A DNA stretch of 64,000 nt, taken from NCBI GenBank assembly GCA_035628915.1, contig DASPIW010000050.1, positions 1 through 64,000 of the forward strand, read 5' to 3'. The notes beneath the pieces are model-generated. The model was not told the DNA's origin. It ran no database searches and saw only the letters and a program-made list of their open reading frames with translations. Shown here in pieces: positions 17,656 to 26,949 of the stretch (position 1 is its first letter; the number at the start of each line of letters is the position of its first letter). The stretch comes from JARBUG01 sp035628915. GTDB taxonomy: Bacteria > Bacillota > Sulfobacillia > Symbiobacteriales > Symbiobacteriaceae. The translations under genes and the position numbers were made by a program.

Positions 17656-18088
17656 GAAAAATCAATGTGTTCAGATGTGATCCATCCGACGCCATCCTGG
17701 ACGATCCTGCAGCAGCCTGGAGCATCCGACGACACCCTGCGCCAACCGACGAAGAGCTACTGTGTACGCGAGATCTGGTAAGACCCGCCACAGCAGAATT
17801 GCCGCTGCCACCTACAGCCACCAGCCCCACCGGTCCTCTTGCAGCCAATAAGACCTGAGAAGCCCAGCCATGACCGACGAGCACCGACGACGACCGAAGA
17901 CAACCGAAGAACACCGAAGAACACCGAAGAACACCGAAGAACACCGACAAGTATTCGCGGCGACCTGCAAGCACAAACAGCTGCGTTGGACCAGCAACCA
18001 GGCCAAAGGAGTATGCCAGACAATTATCGAAGCGTGAATTGTTTTCACGAACTCCGATTGATCGGCCATGCGTCTGGAGGGGATTTTC
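17656..18088. other. Spacer with degenerate tandem repeats
   Basis: No gene is supported. Frames crossing it on both strands are made of the repeat at 17880-17952 and are artefacts. A 7-bp hairpin (ACATTGA/TCAATGT) lies at about 17652-17670. The ribosome site of the next gene (GGAGGGGA, 18076-18083) is at the end. Confidence 0.5.
17880..17952. repeat. Degenerate 10-bp tandem repeats (GAACACCGAA)
   Basis: Four near-exact copies of GAACACCGAA follow diverged CGACGACCGAAGACAACCGA units. The unit resembles the low-complexity 'ACACCGAAG/ACACGAAG' arrays scattered in many bacterial genomes, which yield spurious frames. Confidence 0.75.
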
Positions 18089-19993
18089 ATGAGACGCTTC
18101 ACTACTCTTGCAATGCTGCTCCTTACCCTGCTTGCCCTCACGCCCTCCGCCGGAGTGCAGGCTGCCGTTGGCGTCAGCGCCGAGTACACCGTCAAAGTCA
18201 CCCCCCCGGAGCCTGCGGCAATGGCCTTTGCTGCCGTCTACCGCGGCGCCTCGTCGCCCCTGCGGCTTACCATCGGGCTGCCCTCATGGCCGATGGACCT
18301 GACCCTCCTCAAGGAGCTGCGCATCAGCACGCTCTCCGGCCAGCCGCTCAGCTTCGCCAAAGTGGACGGGCGCACCCTCTCCGTGGCGGTGCCGGCTGAC
18401 GGCGCCGTCGTTGCGACCTGGCTGCAGGACCTCCAGCAGGCGACCGACCGCGGCAAGAAGGTCGAGTCGTTCGGCGGCAAGCTCTCAGGCTACGAATCCC
18501 TCCTCGTGCCGGAGAACCAGGCAGTCACGGCGGCGAAATGCAAGTTCGACCTGCCGGCGGGCTGGAGTGCGGTCTCGTCCTACCCCCGGCAGGACGGATG
18601 GCATCAAGTCACCCCGACCCACTTTGCCGACCTGCGGCTGGAGCTGCAGGCCAGCGGCTGGTATTTCGGAACCGTCGATTTGACCAGACCAAAACCTATC
18701 CCGATGGCTTCAGGGTCCGGGTGATCGGCTTCAAAGGCCAGCCCTTCCGGCACTGGAACGCGACCATGAGCACCACGCCCCTGGAAGAGGCGTTCAGGGT
18801 CGCCGATGTCTACCACGACGTCGCCATGCGGATGAAGACGCTGATGGGGGAGTATCCATACGCCGAGCACCTGATTGTCGGTCCCGACTTCTGGCAGGCC
18901 GGCGCCAACCGGATCCGGGAGCAGATGCGGGGCGTGGCCGAAGCGGAGTACATCTACCGGCAACCTGCAGCAGAACGCCGCCCAGTATGTGACCGGCCCC
19001 ATCCAGATCGCGATGATGGACCGTGAGATCAAGAAGGCAACCGGGGGCAAGAAGTCGATCGACGATCTGATGGCCGCCCTCTGGAATCGCTACAAGGGGC
19101 CGAACCAGGTGATTGTGAGCGACGAGCAGGTGCTGGGCCTCCTCCGGGAGCTGACCGGCCTGGACTGGCACCCGTTTTACGAGCAGCATGTTCTGCGGAC
19201 CGACAGCCTGGACGTCTCGGCCTTGGATGATGTAAAGGCGGACTGGCCTGCCTGGGTGAAGGCCACTTCCGACTACTGGTACGACGGCCATCCCTCCGCC
19301 TACATCGTGGACATGGAGCTGATCGGTGCGGCCGGCAGCCCGGACTTCGGAGTCCGCTGGCAGCCCCGGGAGTGGCCGCTCTACCAGTTCGTCAAAGAAG
19401 CCCGGCAGCTCCGGGATGTCACCAAATCCGACCTGACCGAGGCGGACGTGATCACCGCCCTGAACAAGGTGACCGGGAAGAATCATCAGGACTTCTTCAG
19501 CTTCTATCGCGGCCAGGGGCTGGCGGTCGATCTGGCGGAGATCAGCGCCTTCGTGCGGATGCCCGCCTACCGCGGGGAGAGCGGCATGGACACCGGCGCC
19601 CGCCTTTTGCCGGACCGCTGGGTGCTGGGGGGCGAGACGCCGGTACGGATGGAGCTGACCGACCCGACTTACGCAACGGCCCCGGAACTGATTCTCCAGG
19701 TGACGGCATTCGACCGGCCCCGGGCGGGCGCCCTCAAAGACCTGATTACCGGGCCCGACGCCGCTTTCTCCTATGACATCCCGGGTATCAACGCCGGGCA
19801 GTACGGCACCATCGACCAATACTTCTGGCGCATCACGCCCCGGCAGGTGGACGGCAAGACGGTCGCCGACTTCACGGTGCGCATGCCGGCTGATGCCGGA
19901 CTGCTCAGCTTCCGGCTCCATGCGCAGTCGGCGGAGGGGAAGGCGCTGGCCCAGAGCGGGCTGACGGTCCGGTTCCGGCAGCCCACACCTTAA
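18089..19993 (+). pseudogene. Decayed secreted gluzincin-type (M1/M61-like) peptidase
   Basis: Begins well: ATG 18089 with GGAGGGGA upstream and a clear signal peptide (MRRFTTLAMLLLTLLALTPS, cleavage near VQAA). The frame then breaks near 18690, where reading continues as FDQTKTYPDGFRVRV in another frame, and again near 18955, where it returns to the first frame as NLQQNAAQYVTGP and runs to 19993. The order (N-terminal beta domain, a 'YPYAEHLIVGPDFW' segment, a 'GVAE.EYIYR' helix, a helical C-terminal domain) resembles M1/M61 metallopeptidases. No HExxH zinc motif remains between them, so an internal deletion accompanies the frameshifts. It is not expected to be active. Confidence 0.7.
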
Positions 19994-20021
19994 CCCGCAC
20001 CGGCCCCACCTGCCAGAGGCT

Positions 20022-20056
20022 CGCATCGCACAGTCATGTGCGGTGCGGGCCTTTTT
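20022..20056 (+). terminator. Intrinsic terminator
   Basis: A 10-bp stem (CGCATCGCAC with GTGCGGTGCG, one wobble) followed by GGCCTTTTT, just after the peptidase pseudogene. Confidence 0.8.
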
Positions 20057-20182
20057 CGTCGCCATCCGCCCGGCAGTCATGTGACAAATGTCCCAAGTAA
20101 GCCATGAACTTTGGCAGTAGGGGCATAGCGTACTTCTGCCGTAGACTCATAGAGAAAATCGCAGTTCAGGGACGGTGACCAC

Positions 20183-20761
20183 ATGACGAAGCCCGGCCTC
20201 CGAAAGCCGTATCATCTGGATGCCCTGAAAGAGCGGTTCGGTATCCGTTCTGTCCAGGCGGTATACATCGTGGTGAACGGCTTTCTCACCATTGGCCTGC
20301 TGGCGACTCTGGCCCTCGTTACCAGACAGCCCTATCTGTTTCCCTCCTTGGGTCCGACGGCGATCATTTTGTTTGCCACGCCAACGGTGGCGGTGGCAGC
20401 ACCCCGCAACGTGGTCCTGGGACACCTGATCGGTGTGATGGCCGGGTATGGCGCCCTGGTATTGACAGACTTGACGCTGGCGCCCCCGACCTTCGTCGCC
20501 GGGGTGACCGGCGCCCGTGTGGTCGCGGCCGCTCTGGCATTGGCCGTCACCGGCGGGCTGACCGCCTGGCTGGACTGCCAGCACCCCCCGGCCGGTGCCA
20601 CGACTTTGATCATCGCGTTGGGGATCATGGCCCGTCCTGCGACCCTGGTGGTCCTGATGGGGGCGGTCTTGCTGCTCGTCCTGCAGGCGATCGCGATCAA
20701 CCGTCTGGCGGGGATCGCCTACCCCTGGTGGAAGACGCCGGCGCCCAGCGACCGCCGATAG
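20183..20761 (+). CDS. HPP family membrane protein
   Basis: About 192 residues with four to five membrane helices and the family hallmarks PSLGPTAIILF and CQHPPAGATTLI (the HPP signature), in the expected order. Some HPP proteins in phototrophs have been linked to nitrite transport across plastid membranes; in bacteria the role is poorly defined. The FNT gene 34 bases downstream on the same strand supports a shared anion-transport (nitrite/formate) role. It starts at an ATG with only a weak GGGA-type ribosome site. Full length for the family. Confidence 0.85.
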   Translation: MTKPGLRKPYHLDALKERFGIRSVQAVYIVVNGFLTIGLLATLALVTRQPYLFPSLGPTAIILFATPTVAVAAPRNVVLGHLIGVMAGYGALVLTDLTLAPPTFVAGVTGARVVAAALALAVTGGLTAWLDCQHPPAGATTLIIALGIMARPATLVVLMGAVLLLVLQAIAINRLAGIAYPWWKTPAPSDRR

Positions 20762-20795
20762 AGATCACATCATCAATAAAGTGGGGGAGTAGGTT

Positions 20796-21572
20796 TTGTA
20801 CCGCGAAGCCCTGGAAGCAGTCTCATCGGCGGCGATCAGCAAAGCCCGCTTCTGCCAGTCCCGCCTGGCGGCGTTCTTGCTCCACAGCGCCATGGCCGGG
20901 GCCTACGTCGGCCTGGGGATTCTCTTGATTTTCCTGGTGGGCGCCCCGCTTTATGCGGCCAAGTCGCCGGTGACCAGCCTGGTGATGGGCGCCACCTTCG
21001 GCATCGCCCTCAGCCTGGTGCTGATGGCCGGATCCGACCTGTTTACGAGCAGCACCATGGTGATGCCGGTGGGGGCGTTCACCCGGTATGTCTCCTGGGG
21101 TCAGGTTCTGCGGGTACTGGCCGTTACTTACGTGGGGAACTTCCTGGGTTCGCTCTTGGTCGCCTGGCTGGCGCAGCAGTCCGGTCTCTTTGCGGCGGCC
21201 CCGGCGCTGACTTTCGTGCAGACCATGGCCGCCAAGAAGATGCACCTGCCATTCTGGACCGCATTCGTCAGAGGCGTCTTGTGCAATTGGCTGGTGGTGT
21301 TAGCCGCATGGTCCTATTACAGGCTGAAGTCCGAGTCCGGCAAGCTGATCATGATCTTCTGGTGCCTGCTGGCCTTTATTGCCTCGGGCTTTGAGCACAG
21401 CGTTGCCAACATGACGCTCCTGACCCTGGCCAATCTGCTGCCGCACGGCCCGGAGATTAGCTGGGCGGCTGTCGGCAGCAACCTGGTGCCCGTGACTCTG
21501 GGCAACATCGTCAGCGGAGCGATGTTTATGGGCCTGGCCTACTGGTACGTCAGCCCGGTCTGGAAGGAATAA
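20796..21572 (+). CDS. Formate/nitrite transporter (FNT) family channel
   Basis: About 258 residues with six predicted membrane helices. It contains the FNT pattern: a repeat loop near GSDLFTSSTM, the FVRGVLCNWLVVLA segment and SGFEHSVANM, whose His is the central pore residue in FocA/NirC. These pentameric channels carry formate, nitrite or hydrosulfide. The start is TTG 20796, preceded by GGGGGAG. It forms a two-gene unit with the HPP gene and is closed by a strong terminator at 21577-21607. The substrate cannot be told from sequence; nitrite is a reasonable guess from the HPP neighbour, formate from the nearby Hyf operon. Confidence 0.88.
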   Translation: MYREALEAVSSAAISKARFCQSRLAAFLLHSAMAGAYVGLGILLIFLVGAPLYAAKSPVTSLVMGATFGIALSLVLMAGSDLFTSSTMVMPVGAFTRYVSWGQVLRVLAVTYVGNFLGSLLVAWLAQQSGLFAAAPALTFVQTMAAKKMHLPFWTAFVRGVLCNWLVVLAAWSYYRLKSESGKLIMIFWCLLAFIASGFEHSVANMTLLTLANLLPHGPEISWAAVGSNLVPVTLGNIVSGAMFMGLAYWYVSPVWKE

Positions 21573-21576
21573 GCGA

Positions 21577-21607
21577 GCGGCCTGACCCCGGGGAGGGGTC
21601 AGGCCGC
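21577..21607 (+). terminator. Intrinsic terminator after the FNT gene
   Basis: Perfect 13-bp stem (GCGGCCTGACCCC, loop GGGGA-type 5 bases) four bases after the stop, followed by CACTTT. Confidence 0.8.
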
Positions 21608-21804
21608 CACTTTGGCGTGATTGGTCCTTACGAATTCGCTCGGGAGGATTCACCCTTACTCCCGTTGTAATACCTCACAGCGAGGCGATATTTTAGTAGC
21701 GAGAATGTAGACATGACGGCCCCCAAGGTATCAACGAGTTTGGTCAAAGAGATCCTACCTTCAGAGAAACTTTATGCGGCATCACCAAGGGGAGGTACAA
21801 AAGG

Positions 21805-22371
21805 ATGAGCAGCATCATCAAGGAGTTGTCACCAGCACAGGGTGAAGATCTACTCAAAGCATTAAGAGCCCGTTTTGCGAAGAACATGAACCGACATAAA
21901 GGTCTTGAATGGGCTGGAGTACAGGCAAAGCTGGAAGCGAATCCCGAAAAACTCTGGTCACTCAGTGAAATGGAAAGAACTGGCGGTGAACCGGATGTCG
22001 TTGGTCATGATGAAAAGACGGGCGAATACGTTTTTTATGATTGCGCGGCGGAAAGCCCTTTAGGCCGCAGAAGTCTTTGTTACGACCGTGAAGGCCTGGA
22101 ATCACGGAAAGAACATAAACCAGAAAACAGTGCTCTTGATATGGCAGCGGCCATGGGCATTGAGCTATTAACGGAAGCACAATATCGGGAGCTGCAGACC
22201 CTTGGAGAGTTCGATACGAAGACGTCGAGCTGGGTGATAACACCTTCCGATATTCGAAAACTCGGAGGCGCCCTCTTTGCTGATCGCCGTTACAACACCG
22301 TCTTCGTGTATCACAACAGTGCGCCCTCTTACTATGCCGCCAGGGGCTTCCGCGGCTCGCTAAGGGTCTAA
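21805..22371 (+). CDS. DUF4256 family protein
   Basis: 188 residues, full length for DUF4256, with the conserved blocks YDCAAESPLGRRSLCYDRE, KPENSALDMAAAMGIELL, KLGGALFADRRYNTVFVYHN and YYAARGFRGSLRV. The family is of unknown function and common in Bacilli and Clostridia. The ATG follows GGGGAGGT at 8 bases. A possible promoter (TTGTAA 21665-21670, 18-base gap, TATTTT 21689-21694) lies about 110 bases upstream. The gene is more AT-rich than its neighbours, suggesting lateral acquisition. It stands alone. Confidence 0.85.
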   Translation: MSSIIKELSPAQGEDLLKALRARFAKNMNRHKGLEWAGVQAKLEANPEKLWSLSEMERTGGEPDVVGHDEKTGEYVFYDCAAESPLGRRSLCYDREGLESRKEHKPENSALDMAAAMGIELLTEAQYRELQTLGEFDTKTSSWVITPSDIRKLGGALFADRRYNTVFVYHNSAPSYYAARGFRGSLRV

Positions 22372-22996
22372 ATTTCGCACAGGCTTCTTCAGGACCCTCA
22401 TTCGCGCTTTTCCCAACGAAACCGGTCGCCCTACCGACGCTGCCCGAACAGCGAAAACGCCGCGTTGTGGAACGTGTGTGAAAGCGCACATGTTCCGTCA
22501 CCGTCACCGGACCGGGCAGCGACGTGGGCACGGTCCCGTCCGTATTGCCCCCCCTGGGGGCCAGTTGTCAAGATATCCCAGCGCAGCGAGCTCCAGACCT
22601 TGTAGATTTTCACAACTGAACCGCCGCCTAGCGGTGTTGGATACCCCTCCAGGTAACGAAACCGTGCGAACTCTGGCGAATCCTGTCATTTGGGCCGTCA
22701 AGTGGGGCCATTGGAGACCTGTGAGGGCCGGGAAGCCGGTCCGGTTTTCAATCCGTACAAGCCATTTGCGACCAAAGGCTTGGATATTTTGACAGCCACG
22801 CGGGTGCTGCAGCCATCTCGTGGGAACGGCTTTCCTAAACCCGGAGCAGAAGACGGGCCCCATGCCGGTTTGAACCCCGCACCCCTCTGGCTAACCGCTA
22901 CCTGATAGCGGAGAACGCACTTTCGGCCTGTGTAGGCTGAAAGTGCGTTCCGCTTTTCGCTCGTCAACGCTCGATATAAATCCGGACCGGCTGCGT
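22372..22996. other. 625-base spacer without a recognised gene
   Basis: Several short open frames on both strands lack ribosome sites and recognisable domains. A terminator-like hairpin lies at 22913-22950. I could not match the rest to an RNA family. Confidence 0.4.
22913..22950. terminator. Terminator-like hairpin downstream of the ABC permease gene
   Basis: Perfect 12-bp arms (GAACGCACTTTC and its complement) around a 14-base loop, with CCGCTTTT on the plus side; placed to end the minus-strand sigma/ABC operon. Confidence 0.6.
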
Positions 22997-23818
22997 TTAG
23001 AATTCCCGCCGCCGGAAGGCGGCCATCCCGGCGAGCAGGACACCCACCAGGTAGAGCAGGCCGTAGAGCAGCATCCAGCCGGACGGGTCCGACCCGAGCT
23101 GAAGCTGAATGATCCCCGGCTCAGCGATCCCGTGCCGCAGATGTCCGGTCACCCAGCCGTTCAGGCTGGCGCCCGGCAAGAGGAGCGAGAGCATGACGCC
23201 CGAGAGCTCCAGCTTCGGCAGGCGCATCATGTGGCCCGCCGTCTCCAGCAGGCTGCCCAGCCAGGTGAAGAGCAGGAGGAGGAGGGCGCCAATCCCGGCC
23301 CCGATCGGACCGATCCGCGCGCTCAGCCAGAGCGTGAGGGCGAGCTGCACCAGCGGTGCAAGCGTGAAGACCGGCAGGGCGATCCACCATCCTAGCGGCC
23401 AGACCCCCCTGGTCCAGCCAAATGTCAGCAGGATCGCCAGGTAAAAGAGGGCTGCATAAGCGGCTACCCCTGCGCCCAGCCCCAGGAACTGCCCCAGGAA
23501 GACTCCCTCCCGACGGACAGGCCGGCTGATCACCATCTGGGCGCGTCCGGACTCCGCGTCCATGCCCGCCGTCACGATGGCTGCAAAGGAGGCGACGGCG
23601 CTGATGAGCAGGCAGGTGCAGACCAGCATCATGGTGAGCAGTTGCTGGAGCACTTCGATCCGCTGCAGCAGGGTCGTGGCCGGGTCATTCGCCTCCGAGC
23701 GCAGGACCAGGGCAAAGAGTGCGACCGGCAGGGCAGAGGCGGGCAGCAGGAGCCAGACGAGACGGCGCTGCACAAGTTCCCGGAGTTGGAAGCCGGCTAC
23801 AATCGCCCAATCAGCCAC
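22997..23818 (-). CDS. ABC-2 type transporter permease
   Basis: About 273 residues with six hydrophobic segments, the length and layout of an ABC-2 exporter membrane subunit, including the family-typical ISRPVRREGVFLGQFLG cytoplasmic loop that contacts the ATPase. The GTG start at 23818 lies inside the end of the ATPase gene (8-base overlap), with GGAGGTGA upstream. It is the last gene of the ECF sigma/anti-sigma/ABC operon. It likely forms a homodimeric channel with the ATPase; the substrate (drug, lipid or peptide) is unknown. Confidence 0.85.
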   Translation of the reverse strand: MADWAIVAGFQLRELVQRRLVWLLLPASALPVALFALVLRSEANDPATTLLQRIEVLQQLLTMMLVCTCLLISAVASFAAIVTAGMDAESGRAQMVISRPVRREGVFLGQFLGLGAGVAAYAALFYLAILLTFGWTRGVWPLGWWIALPVFTLAPLVQLALTLWLSARIGPIGAGIGALLLLLFTWLGSLLETAGHMMRLPKLELSGVMLSLLLPGASLNGWVTGHLRHGIAEPGIIQLQLGSDPSGWMLLYGLLYLVGVLLAGMAAFRRREF

Positions 23819-24722
23819 CGGCGCTCACCTCCCCCGGTGCGGTTACCAGATCGACAAAGAGATCCTCCAGGCTGCGATGGCGGGGGACCAGCTCATGGAG
23901 GCGGGCGCCCGCCTGGACGATCGCCGCGGCCAGGTCCGGCACGTGGGTCTCATCCGGGAGAACGACGCGCAGCCGTCCATCCGGCAGCGCCGTGACCGGG
24001 CCAAATGCGGCGAGTCGCTCAGGCGTGAGCGGCTCCGCCCGGAGGGTCACCTCGACCTCGCGCCCGGCCAGCTCAGCCATGGAGCCCGACGCCACGATCT
24101 GGCCCGACCGGATTACGGCGAGATGGTCGCAGAGCTGTTCGAGCTCCGCCAGCAGATGCGAGTTGAGGAAGATCGTGACACCCTCCGCCTGCAGTTCCCG
24201 CAGCAGCGTGCGGACGAAGCGGCGCCCAAGGGGATCGAGGGCGGCTGTCGGTTCGTCCAGGATCAGCAGGCGCGGGCGATGGAGGAGGGCGGCGCCTAAT
24301 GCGAGGCGCTGCCGCATCCCGTTGGAGAAGGTGGAGGCTGGCCGCCTGGCTACCTCCAGGAGCCCTACCTGTTCGAGCACGGCCATCAGGCGCTCTCGAT
24401 CCGGCTTGATCCCGGCCAGGCGGCCGTAGTAGCCGAGGAGGTCAAGCGCCTTCGGCCACTCGGGCATGCGGTAGTGCTCGGGCAGGAAGCCCAGGAGCGC
24501 CTTGGCCTGCCGGCTGCCGATGGGGTGGCCGAAGATCGCGCCGCTGCCCGCGGTCGGTTCGAGCAGGCCGGTCAGGAGCTTCACCAGGGTCGACTTCCCG
24601 GCCCCATTCGGGCCCAGGAAGCCAAAAATGGAGCCGGTGGGGACGGTCAGGGAGATATTCTGGCATCCCCGCGCCCGGCCGTAGAACTTCGTGAGCCCAT
24701 GGGTTTGGACGGCAATGCTCAT
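23811..24722 (-). CDS. ABC transporter ATP-binding protein
   Basis: About 303 residues. Walker A GPNGAGKST near residue 38, signature FSNGMRQRLALGAALL near 133, Walker B LLILDEPTAALDP near 152, and switch His NSHLL near 192. The extra C-terminal domain (about 215-295) is typical of exporter ATPases of the CcmA/DrrA/NatA type. It starts four bases after the anti-sigma stop and overlaps the permease gene. Together they form an ABC-2 exporter, probably induced through the sigma factor encoded upstream. Confidence 0.93.
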   Translation of the reverse strand: MSIAVQTHGLTKFYGRARGCQNISLTVPTGSIFGFLGPNGAGKSTLVKLLTGLLEPTAGSGAIFGHPIGSRQAKALLGFLPEHYRMPEWPKALDLLGYYGRLAGIKPDRERLMAVLEQVGLLEVARRPASTFSNGMRQRLALGAALLHRPRLLILDEPTAALDPLGRRFVRTLLRELQAEGVTIFLNSHLLAELEQLCDHLAVIRSGQIVASGSMAELAGREVEVTLRAEPLTPERLAAFGPVTALPDGRLRVVLPDETHVPDLAAAIVQAGARLHELVPRHRSLEDLFVDLVTAPGEVSAGG

Positions 24723-24726
24723 GGCG

Positions 24727-25806
24727 CTACCGCACCGCCACGGCCAGGAGTTCGGCGCGGGTGAGGTTACCGCCTACGTAGTAGGTGAAGCCGTCCTGCT
24801 GCCAGACCAGGGCGCCGCCATTCTCCCTCGGGTAGTAGACCCCTTGCGCCTGACCGATCGTAACCTTCTCGCCCATCTCCGGGCCGGCGGGGAGCGGGAG
24901 GGTGTGCGCCAGGTCGGGGATCTGGCCGATCTGGTCGATCACGGATGCGGGCGCCCCCGCCAGTTGGCCCATCAGCCCGGCGAGCGCCGACAGATCGACC
25001 CTGTCGGTGCCGCTCACCTGCAGGCTGGTTGCCTGGACGATCATGAGGCTGCGGCCGTCTGCCCCCCGCCACTGACGGGCGACCATGGTGGGCGTCACCA
25101 CCTGGAAAGTCTGCCCCTTGAGTTTCGGGTCGAGGGAGGCCATGATGCCCTGGTCATACAGCCAGTTGTTGATGGCGTCCACATCGGGGCGCAGGGTGAA
25201 GGTGGCCGGGAGCCTGGCGCCCCAGCGAGTCGGTTCCGCCGGCAGGCCGGCCGGAAGGGCTGCTGGCTGCAGCAACGGCTGCATCAGGGCGGCCGCCGCC
25301 TCAGGTGTGGTCGTCTCCATGGGGGGGAGCTTCTCGGGGCCGCTCACCTGCGCCAGCTTGCGGATCAACTCGGGGGACAGCTTCTGTTCCAGGCCATCCA
25401 TGGCGTTGGCGATCGCTTGCGGGCTCGTCTCGACGTAGGCGATCTTCTGCGTCCGGAAGATCGAAAGCCAGTTGGCAGCGGCGGTTCGCAGGGGATCGAC
25501 GAGCAGCGTCGCCGCAAAGAGCGCCAGGACGGCAGCGCCGACGGCGGCGGGGAACAGGCGAGGCATGGTCCTTTGCACGGGTAAGATCTCCTCCCATGAA
25601 ATGGTTGGCACGGGGCTCTTTGCGACCGCCGCTCGCACGGCGCTGAGGAGCTGTTGCGTCTCCCGGGCGGTCCTTTCGAGCGTCGTCAGCCGGGCGCGGC
25701 AGGTCGGGCAGGAAGCGAGATGGCGCTGCAGGCGGGCGGACCCCAGTTCGTGGTCCAAAACGGCACGGAGATCACCTTCTGGCGGGTGAGTTAGCCACCA
25801 ACTCAT
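24727..25806 (-). CDS. Anti-sigma factor with zinc-finger-like N-terminus
   Basis: About 359 residues from ATG 25806, which lies inside the 3' end of the sigma gene (35-base overlap, translational coupling). The N-terminus has the anti-sigma zinc-binding pattern (H...HLASCPTCRARL, about residues 20-45), then one membrane helix (about 85-105) and a large extracytoplasmic part. This ends in a DUF4367-like stretch (ALVWQQDGFTYYVGGNLT). The N-domain should hold the cognate ECF sigma at the membrane until an envelope signal is sensed. Confidence 0.82.
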   Translation of the reverse strand: MSWWLTHPPEGDLRAVLDHELGSARLQRHLASCPTCRARLTTLERTARETQQLLSAVRAAVAKSPVPTISWEEILPVQRTMPRLFPAAVGAAVLALFAATLLVDPLRTAAANWLSIFRTQKIAYVETSPQAIANAMDGLEQKLSPELIRKLAQVSGPEKLPPMETTTPEAAAALMQPLLQPAALPAGLPAEPTRWGARLPATFTLRPDVDAINNWLYDQGIMASLDPKLKGQTFQVVTPTMVARQWRGADGRSLMIVQATSLQVSGTDRVDLSALAGLMGQLAGAPASVIDQIGQIPDLAHTLPLPAGPEMGEKVTIGQAQGVYYPRENGGALVWQQDGFTYYVGGNLTRAELLAVAVR

Positions 25807-26239
25807 ACTGCTCCTTGCACCTCCTTTCGGCACGGGCCAAGAGGGTTCCGACTGATCCGGGTCGGCAACGGGCCGCCTGGGCGATCTCCTTGTAGGAGAG
25901 CCCCTCGGCCCGGAGCAGCAGGATCAGCCGGTCGCGGGGCGAGAGCCGGTCGAGCGCGGACCGCACCAATTGCGCCTGCTCGTGCTCGACCATCACCTGC
26001 GCCGGGTCCGGAGGGGCCTCGGGCGGGAGATCGACGGTGCGCTGCCCGCGGCGGAGGGCGTCGTAGGCCAGACGACTGACGACCTGGCGGAGCCAGGCGC
26101 CGGGGTTCTTCACGGTTCCCTTTCCCTGCCCGAGCAGTCGGGTCACCGCCTCCTGGGCGGCATCCTCGGCCTCGTGACGGTCGCCCAAGAGCAGGAGCGC
26201 CCGCCGGAACGTCGCAGTATAGAGGTCCTGCAGGTCCAC
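25772..26239 (-). CDS. ECF-type RNA polymerase sigma factor
   Basis: About 155 residues from GTG 26239, which follows GGGAGGTGA at 6-7 bases; a longer in-frame opening upstream is not needed. Region 2 is seen in LLLGDRHEAEDAAQEAVTRL and region 4 in LDRLSPRDRLILLLRAEGLS followed by YKEIAQAARCRPGSVGTLL, a helix-turn-helix for the -35 box. It heads a four-gene minus-strand operon with its anti-sigma factor and an ABC-2 exporter, which suggests an envelope-stress or antibiotic response that induces the exporter. Confidence 0.9.
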   Translation of the reverse strand: MDLQDLYTATFRRALLLLGDRHEAEDAAQEAVTRLLGQGKGTVKNPGAWLRQVVSRLAYDALRRGQRTVDLPPEAPPDPAQVMVEHEQAQLVRSALDRLSPRDRLILLLRAEGLSYKEIAQAARCRPGSVGTLLARAERRCKEQYELVANSPARR

Positions 26240-26661
26240 CCAGTCACCTCCCTGATAGAAAGACGGGGACGCCCGCGCTTTGTGACAGGCAGCGTACACA
26301 CTCGTAATATTGCGCCAGTTGCGGCGGTCCCTGCTCCACGGGCCGGATGCCGTGTGCCGGAGTACGAGATATGCCGAGAACAACATCGTAGCGGCTGAGT
26401 GAGCGATGCAACCGCCCTCAGCCGCTACGCTTTGACAAGGTTCCGACAAGGCCACCTACGAAGCTCTCCATACCCGTCGTTGGGAGCGCCACATTCGCCC
26501 CGCCCTTGCATGCATCCTTATCGTCTAGAATAGCACATTCAGCAAGTGGCGATCCCGCAAATTGCACCTTTTTGTCCGCCAACATAAAGCGGTAACGTAG
26601 CCTGACGGCAGCGAATTTGGCGAACATTCACATGTCCCAGGGGCCTGATCCCGAGGAGGGG
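26240..26661. other. Spacer between the sigma operon and the Hyf operon
   Basis: No gene is supported. A perfect 12-bp inverted repeat (CGTAGCGGCTGA at 26387-26398 with its complement at 26418-26429) could end the minus-strand Hyf transcript or act as an operator for the sigma gene. Confidence 0.45.
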
Positions 26662-26949
26662 TCACACGGGGCGGCCGGCGCCCACACCGGCGAAGGCCTG
26701 GATTACCCCGGCCTCAGCGGCCTGCGTGGCCAGGACAAAGGCTTCGCCCTCACCCGGCGCCCACTCCCGCAGCAGGCGCAGGACGCGGTCCACCCGCGTT
26801 CCCGGTACACCGATCAGGAGCGTTGTATTCCCGGCCTCCAGGATATCCCCGGTCGTCGCCAGGCGCGTGGACGTGAAGCCCGCCGCCACCAAGCTCCGTT
26901 CGGCCTTCCCGGCGGCATGGTCCGGCACAATCGCCACGATCAGCTTCAC
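26662..26949 (-). CDS. DarA-like (PII-fold) cyclic-di-AMP receptor protein
   Basis: 95 residues. The N-terminal half matches DarA/PstA: MKLIVAIVPDHAAGK, LATTGDILEAGNTTLLIGV and RVDRVLRLL, including the ATTG...GNTT segment that lines the cyclic-di-AMP pocket. The C-terminal beta strand (GGATVFVLP in typical members) is reduced to GEAFVLATQ, and the middle loop is short. The GTG start overlaps the hyfI stop (GTGA), so it is co-translated as the last gene of the hydrogenase operon. In that position it may couple second-messenger level to the membrane complex. Ligand binding is inferred. Confidence 0.75.
   Translation of the reverse strand: MKLIVAIVPDHAAGKAERSLVAAGFTSTRLATTGDILEAGNTTLLIGVPGTRVDRVLRLLREWAPGEGEAFVLATQAAEAGVIQAFAGVGAGRPV

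Noticed and set aside
17880..17952. Possible CRISPR-like array
   Set aside because: Units are 10 bp without unique spacers; it is a degenerate tandem repeat.
17447..17974. Minus-strand frame with SVFFGVLRCSSVFFG
   Set aside because: Its sequence is produced by the ACACCGAAGA repeats and does not represent a protein family.
22372..22996. GTGCGA start suggesting a group II intron
   Set aside because: No domain V-like hairpin or intron-encoded protein was found in the segment.
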